This document shows, piece by piece, positions 57,401-64,000 of a stretch of 64,000 bases of DNA. Every line of letters begins with the position of its first letter. Position 1 is the first letter of the stretch. The stretch is from Apophysomyces variabilis (taxonomy: Eukaryota > Mucoromycota > Mucoromycetes > Mucorales > Mucoraceae): contig MZZL01000395.1 of assembly GCA_002749535.1 (NCBI GenBank), positions 182,543 to 246,542 on the forward strand. Reading direction: 5' to 3'. Made by a program: the position numbers and the translations under genes. The notes under the pieces are model-generated. The model worked only from the letters and a program-made list of their open reading frames with translations, was not told the origin of the DNA and searched no databases.

Positions 57401-60400
57401 TGTTGGATTGTCTTACCAAACGTTTAATGTCAAACGATCCTCAGCACAAGCTAATCCGTTTCTCCGAATCCGGGCGTGTTTCAAGAGGTAATCGGAGAGT
57501 CGGCCAGATATAAACGATCCCAATACGTTGCCAATACCTGCAGCCAAGAAGCTAAGACCTAGGAATGATTATCAAGCTTTCTCAATAAGAAATTCCACTC
57601 AAAGCAAAAGCTTTCTCCAGGTTTACCGGTTTGCCAAGAGTGCATATGATAGACATCTGCATAAAGGTTTGGAATGACGGTTTCCAATGTAAACATCGTA
57701 CCAAAGCATATGCCTATTTCTAGCGCGACAAGAAAGATAAAGGGGTATTTCAGCATTGTAATGCTTTTGATTGGATTGAAACGAGCGTTGGTTTTGCGTT
57801 CACCGTTTCCCGTTTCTGTTGCCGTCGACGTGGAGGAGGATGACGCTGTAGATTCCTCGTGTACTTGTGGCTCTTTATCTTGAGGTACTACTTTTGAATG
57901 AGGCGTTTCCTTCTGTACGGTAAATGGTAGCGTAGCGGCGTCCCATATATGATTAATTCGGTATGTTTCCGGTAGAAACAAAAAGAGAAGGCAGAAAAGA
58001 AAGACGCCGTACGCAGCGCTGAACCAGAACGTCGATCGCCATCCAAAACCAGTAGTCAATCCTCCGCCAATAATAGGTCCTGTAATAAGTCTGTAGTTAG
58101 TAGCAGATCTGATAGTTCGCCCTAGTACGTCTCTTCTTACCAAGTAATGGTCCAATGAATTGTCCTACAAAAACAATACCAAATATCGACCCTCGTTCCG
58201 TGATTTCCCAGCAGTCAGCCACAGTGCCTAGGATTAGTAAACGTCTAGCTCATCTTGGCTGAATTTGTGATTTGCCAATTACCTGCCCCGACCGAGGTGG
58301 TCACTATGATATGGTTATCAGAAAAAAAAAACCTGTCTTAGGATCGATCTCCTGAGCAATTTTGTAAATCAATTGCATACCAGATGTTCCCACAGATTGA
58401 ACGCAGCGTAAAAATACGAGCACCCAAACGTTATCAATTAAGGCACATCCAACTGATGCCAAAGAGAACAGCAGTAATGAAAGCAAATAGATAGATCTAG
58501 CCATTCTCAATTAGTTCCGCCATCGAATCTATACTGCTGCTATTGTCACCTTCGCAAATGGTAGTAATCTGATATAGAGGCCCAAAGGATAGGCTGTCGT
58601 AGTTAAAATGGGTTTCAGAGCTTGTGTGAGTTCTGCGTAATAGAAACAAGTAACTTATATCACTCACCCCAATCCCGCCAAAGAGAATAAACAGGGATGT
58701 TGTGAGAGATATGTCTATGGAGCTAGTTCGTAATTCTTGCCTTATCCGAGGTATTCCGGGAAACTATCACAATAATAGTAGATCAATGAAAAGAGAAGGA
58801 TGGGCAAGTCATTAAGGGAAACATTTTGCCGGTATCTTACGTAGATGGTAGAACAAAAGCCGTTTAAAGAGCTTCCAAACGCAAGACATAAGGTAATCAA
58901 TCGCTTCTTCCTTTTGCTTAGGAGACGTGGATCATTTTGGACCGGCGGCTTCCACGACAAATAGTCGCGTATAAAATTGGGCATGTTCTTTATCCTTTTG
59001 CTTTCCCGTTCCTTCTGATCAGTGTAGACGATTTAGTAGACAGGGATAAGAACCCAGGATATTGCTATTTTAGCAGTCTGGCTTATGTACTTATATCCGA
59101 GAGGAAACTCTTATTTTGGTTTGTTTCTTGGGTGCTATTGAAATCGGTTGAGCATGATCGCGAAAGACAGAGGGATAGAGCGCAAAACAGAGTGAGAGTG
59201 AGGGACAGAGACAGAGGCAAAGACAGAGAAATGGAGTGCACATATCATGTTACTTCATGCGTGCCACTTGATATTGAGCCGATGGCCTACTAAAATACAA
59301 TTTGATCTCCCGGATAAAAAAAGACTAGGAAGCTAAACTATAATATAAAAAGAACCTGTTGGCCACCATAAGAATACGGTTGTTTTTGTTTATGTTTAAG
59401 GTCATCTGATCTAGCAAGTTATCTTTGGCAGTAATGCATTTGGTATCTATCCAGTTAAATCGGTGATAGCCGACTGCACAGACTTGACGTTTATCGTGGA
59501 ACGTCACGTTTTGGCCACACTAAGCTCATCCGTTGAGTCAGAAGGGTAAAGCATCATTGTGCAGCAGACTCTTAACGAATCACTCAGAATCACTGAACCA
59601 CTCTTATCCATCCATTGGTTTGAAATAACATTAATCAAAGCACAATACGGAGACCGATTACAGTAAAACCTTCTCTAATTCTTCAAAGCCATGACTTGGT
59701 CCAAAGGTACCAAACAAATAGAAAACCCAATATATCCTCGTCGGCTTACCCCTGGTAGTAGGGGTGGGCCTCAGACTTAGGTGATCAAATACAGGATAAT
59801 GCTATATCTAACTAGACTCGGAAGGTCAATCAAAGCTCAAAACAAATAGTATAAATAATAGCACTTTAAGGAGAATTTTTGATGTTGAGGTTCTTCCCGG
59901 TTGCTTCTAGTCAAACTATTCGTAGCATATGCTCGGTTAGGCCAATGGTAACGTCGATTCAAATCATTTATAGCTATGCCAAGAATATGCGATCAGTGGA
60001 GACCTTGCTGAGAAATAGAGACGCGATGACTGATTTGCGAATGAAACAACGCGGGCAACATTGTTTGTAGAATCTAGGCTGAATGTAGTAGAGCAGCTAA
60101 GTTTACATCATGTTCTTGGACGGGCCTTTACCCTGTTTTAGGAACCATTTGATAGCAGCTAAAGAACTAGGTCATGGTGAGGGATATACCCGGTTAATTC
60201 CAAAAAAGTCTCTTGCCTTTTCTAAACTTCAATAGACCGGGTTTATGCACACAAAGTAGCTTTCTCTCTCGGGGAGTCTGGGCGGATAGTACTCTCGGTA
60301 AGCCTTTCCTTAGCCCGGAAGGATGTTCATAACCGACTTCCAGGTGCTGGCCTTCACCATGGAGTATGCGGTGCAGGGCGAGATTAGGTCTTGTCGTACC

Positions 60401-63400
60401 GTCCCGTGAGACGCCCAAAAGCCCTCTGCTTTCCTGAGAGGACCTTCGTATGGAAGCATCAATGTTGTTTTTTTTGCGGAGTATGAAGCAGAGAGCTTCA
60501 CTTAGCATCTCAGGAACCTCTGGTTATTGAAGAAAACGGTAGCAGAGACCATACTGCTCACACGGATTGAAGGTTTTTTTTTTTTAGCAAACCATAATAT
60601 TGAATACTGAGGTAATAAATATGTTTCCAAGACAAGGCACGCAGATAAAGCTCTCTAGGTTACATCTTTACTAAGCCAACACTCATATGTTTTAACTGAC
60701 GTAGGGCTAACGTACTGTGCTTAACCTATGCAAGATGGTATCAAATCCTGTGCTTTCGTACATCAGAAACAGCGGTTCGATTGTGCTAATAGCGCATAAT
60801 CGGAGACTCCCTTCGTTTGTTTTTTTTTTTTTGCTGTTTGCTCAGCTGCCGTCTCTTCTCTCTTCTACAGGTTGTCATATCACTGCTGGCGCAAAAGTGC
60901 TTCAATCCGAGCAACTATCTTCAAGCTATACAAATATTTAGCAAGACGGTTTTAGTTCGGAATTAAGCACTCGGAGTTATCCGAAATCAAATCGGAATCC
61001 GAAGCGAATAAGTAGCACTAATTTTTTTGGGCACAAATTTGAAGTCATGTAAGCTGATCTTGGGAAGAAACATCTTAATGTGAATCAAAAGTGTTAATGA
61101 ATGTTAGACTCTTTGAAAATTATCACGTTAATATACAACTAAGCACTGAAGCTGACTTTGTATAATGAAATCGGTACTACTGTTCACGGTGAGAAATTTT
61201 TCTGGCAGCATTACAGTGCTGGTTAACATCCATAAACTCATTGTATTTGCATCGGTTTCTTGCTGCAACATAAAACTTGCTTTATTTATAGCAAAGCATA
61301 TCAAGATACACTGTTTCAGGATGCAATGTCTTATTTCCCATTACTTTATAACATAGTTCGTGAGCCAAAGCGACATGCCAACAAAGTAGTATCAGTTTCT
61401 GAAAATGCTTACTATTCGAATGAATTACAAAATGGTCTAGCGCATAGCTGAATATAAAGCGGGTAGCTTACTATCATTTCCTTACAAGTATGAGTATGAA
61501 TAAATACGGATAGGCAAATATTTCGCCAAACCCTAACAAGGGGAAAGACAAGGCACACGTTGCCCGAAACAATGAAGTAACAACTCCATGTCGGTATCAT
61601 AGCCTCAAAAAGAGAAAAATCCAGGTGTTTGGTTTATGCATTAATGGCTACTAGATTCATCTTTGAGTATGTTATTTTAGAGCCTACCACTGTACCATTT
61701 GGATTGTTTTGTCTTGTGAATTTCCGATACAATAATCATCCCTTGTGATAATGCTGGAAATGCGCTTGTGGTTCAAAGCAAGATACACAAATAGCAATTT
61801 CAACCTTCTTAGTATATTACTTTTCTGGAACAAATAATACTAATACCGAAATCTCTTGTTGATCAACACGTTATTGTCAGGAAGTACAATTACCACGATT
61901 ATATTCGTATTACCAAGCCTACAGTGCCATTTGCATAGGTTTGCCTCTATGCAAATCCGCCAACATCTGGGCCTGTCAACCAGTTATATTGTACATGTCA
62001 GCAGTTCCTTAAAATTCATTCTGAAAACAAGGGAAGGTATCCCTTTTTGGAGCTAGAAGTAAATTTCCCTTTGCTCCAAAATAAAAAGTTTCTTTTGGCA
62101 AAGTTTCCTAGTTATATGCCAAACATATCCAATAAAAACTGTTACAGCTAGTTACATTTACGTTTTTTATTCAGAAAAACACAAAAGCAATCGATCAGAG
62201 ACAACAATGTAGATGCGTCTCAAGTTGCGGGAAAAGAATTAAGACATATCTGCAGACTATTTTAGATGCAGCAGTTTAAAACACGGTACATGCAATAAGC
62301 AAACAAAAACATCCCATGCTTTCAATCCACATTCAGTCGAATATTAGTACGCTGCGCGCTGAAATATGAACATAACATATAATTACTATAAGGTAACATC
62401 TGGCGGAGTAATAGACACGCTTTCTCGACATGGGCCATAAGCCATGGGTTCTCCTTCTCAAGCTTGTAATATATTTGACGGTATTTGTCTGGCAGGGCTG
62501 GTTCTCAAACCAAATTAGTCCGATGTGTAGTAATACCTTGTCAAGCAAGTTTCAAATGGATAAATGATCAATTTTATATTCTATGTAGCAGTAACGGTTG
62601 CTTAGGAAACATGTTGTGAAGTAGTGACAGCTCGTTTCAGATAACCTCGTTGTTTATCTATCACTAAGCTCAACATTTACGTGTCATAGCAACCGTCCGT
62701 TTACATGGCAGTAGAGATTGTCAGGATCTCTAAAAAAATCAGGATATAAAAACATAAAGAAAGGAACGTTGGCTGGGTTTCGTTCTGCCTGAACTGTAAC
62801 GTTCTTTCCCTGACGCCAAAAGTTATAAGATGGGGTGGTCACAGGTCGTTTTTGCGGTACTCACTTTAATACTCCGAACTGCCGAGATGGAAAGCGGAAA
62901 CCACGTACCTGGTGAGGGACTTATCGCTTCTTTTCCTCCTTCTCCTGTTTTCTTTTTCTCTCAACTTTTTCTTTTTTCTCTTTTTTCCCTTTACTACTTC
63001 TTTATTTTACTAAACGCTTGTTGCAGCGTCAAAGAGGCGTGCTTACCTGAATAAGACTATAGTCACCATGGCAACAGCGAGTACACGCCAAGCAGCGGAA
63101 GTATATACGAAAGGAACAAAGGCATGGTTTGCCGATGAACTAGAAGCATGGGTTTCCACAACCTGTATATCCAACACTATCACGGATGACAAAGTCCGGT
63201 TAGTGTTTGAAGGCGACAACGATCAAAAGGTACGTTACTGTTACACACGCTCCATCTGCCAGTTTGGCTCCGCTCCGGCCGCTTCTTTGTCGAAAAGCTC
63301 ATATGACTTTTCCTCTTTTACGTCTTTTCTTCGTGTTGGATTGGTATAGGAATATGTCTTCGAATCTACGTTGGCGGAAATTGAAAAGACTGGCGGATCA

Positions 63401-64000
63401 AAACTGCCACCTTTGCGAAATCCGCCAAAGATGGAGTATACTGACGATTTAACCAACTTAAGTTATTTGAACGAACCTGCAGGTGAGTACCGAGCTAGTT
63501 ATACGGAGATGAGGGGATGCATATTAACTGGACAATGAAAGTTCTTAATACCATACGTACACGATACCTCCAACACCTTATCTACACGTATTCCGGAATC
63601 GTGCTCATCGCAATGAATCCATTCGACCGCGTTGCACTGTACGATCCTGATATCGTCCAACAGTATTCCGGACGGCGGCGTGGTGAACTAGAACCGCATC
63701 TGTTTGCTATTGCAGAAGATGCGTATAGATGCATGATTCGGGAACAGACAAACCAGACCATCGTTGTATCCGGAGAGAGGTAAATATCAGGATGCTTCTA
63801 GGATCCAGTTGATGGCCGGTGAACAGTACACGAAAACTCAGCTATGTGTGCCTATAGTGGTGCTGGTAAAACTGTGAGTGCCAAGTATATCATGCGATAT
63901 TTTGCCACAGCGGACGATCAGGAGTCCAGCGGCAAGCGGCAGAAATCCAACGGAGGAATGACGGAGGTTGAAGAACAAATTCTAGGTTTGTGTTTTCGTG

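Overview
This is a nuclear contig from a filamentous fungus, most probably Mucoromycota (Mucorales-like). The reasons are AT-rich spacers, dense 50-100 nt GT-AG introns, housekeeping genes packed back to back, and two fast-evolving protein families that I associate with Mucoromycota. I recognised no tRNA, rRNA or CRISPR array. All gene models were read by eye from splice signals.

The left island (about 0.7-15.4 kb) is compact housekeeping sequence. It holds Nup155/Nup170 (-), VPS16 (+), an unrecognised small gene (-), a vezatin/Inp2-like membrane protein (+), a COPI-associated/TVP15-like membrane protein (+), RRP7 (-) and a DnaJ-X chaperone with an extra N-terminal zinc-binding module (+). 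Two divergent pairs share short promoters.

The middle compartment (about 16-39 kb) is gene-poor and rich in mobile elements. It has a decayed HET-domain gene fragment, a Helitron replicase relic, a multi-exon orphan gene with a PD-(D/E)XK-like motif set, a perfect 210-bp duplication, a broken non-LTR retrotransposon between 166-bp inverted repeats, a frameshifted Tc1/mariner (DD34E) transposase, two short inverted-repeat elements, a second HET fragment and a decayed second transposase.

The right part (39-64 kb) mixes housekeeping genes with a smaller dynamic block. KIN17, an Apd1/Aim32-type Fe-S protein and a low-molecular-weight tyrosine phosphatase come first. An intact 602-aa HET-domain gene and a disabled lineage-specific gene (45-51 kb) follow. 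Then come an ING-type PHD protein, cyclin H, a TauD-like dioxygenase and an MFS transporter. After a long spacer, the 5' part of a class V myosin runs off the right edge.

Functional themes are nuclear transport and ribosome assembly (Nup155, RRP7), vacuole/endosome and organelle traffic (VPS16, TVP15-like, the vezatin/Inp2-like candidate myosin receptor and myosin V itself) and transcription/chromatin (ING, cyclin H, KIN17). The most unusual content is the orphan nuclease-like gene, the HET gene with its two dead relatives, and several compact palindromic elements.
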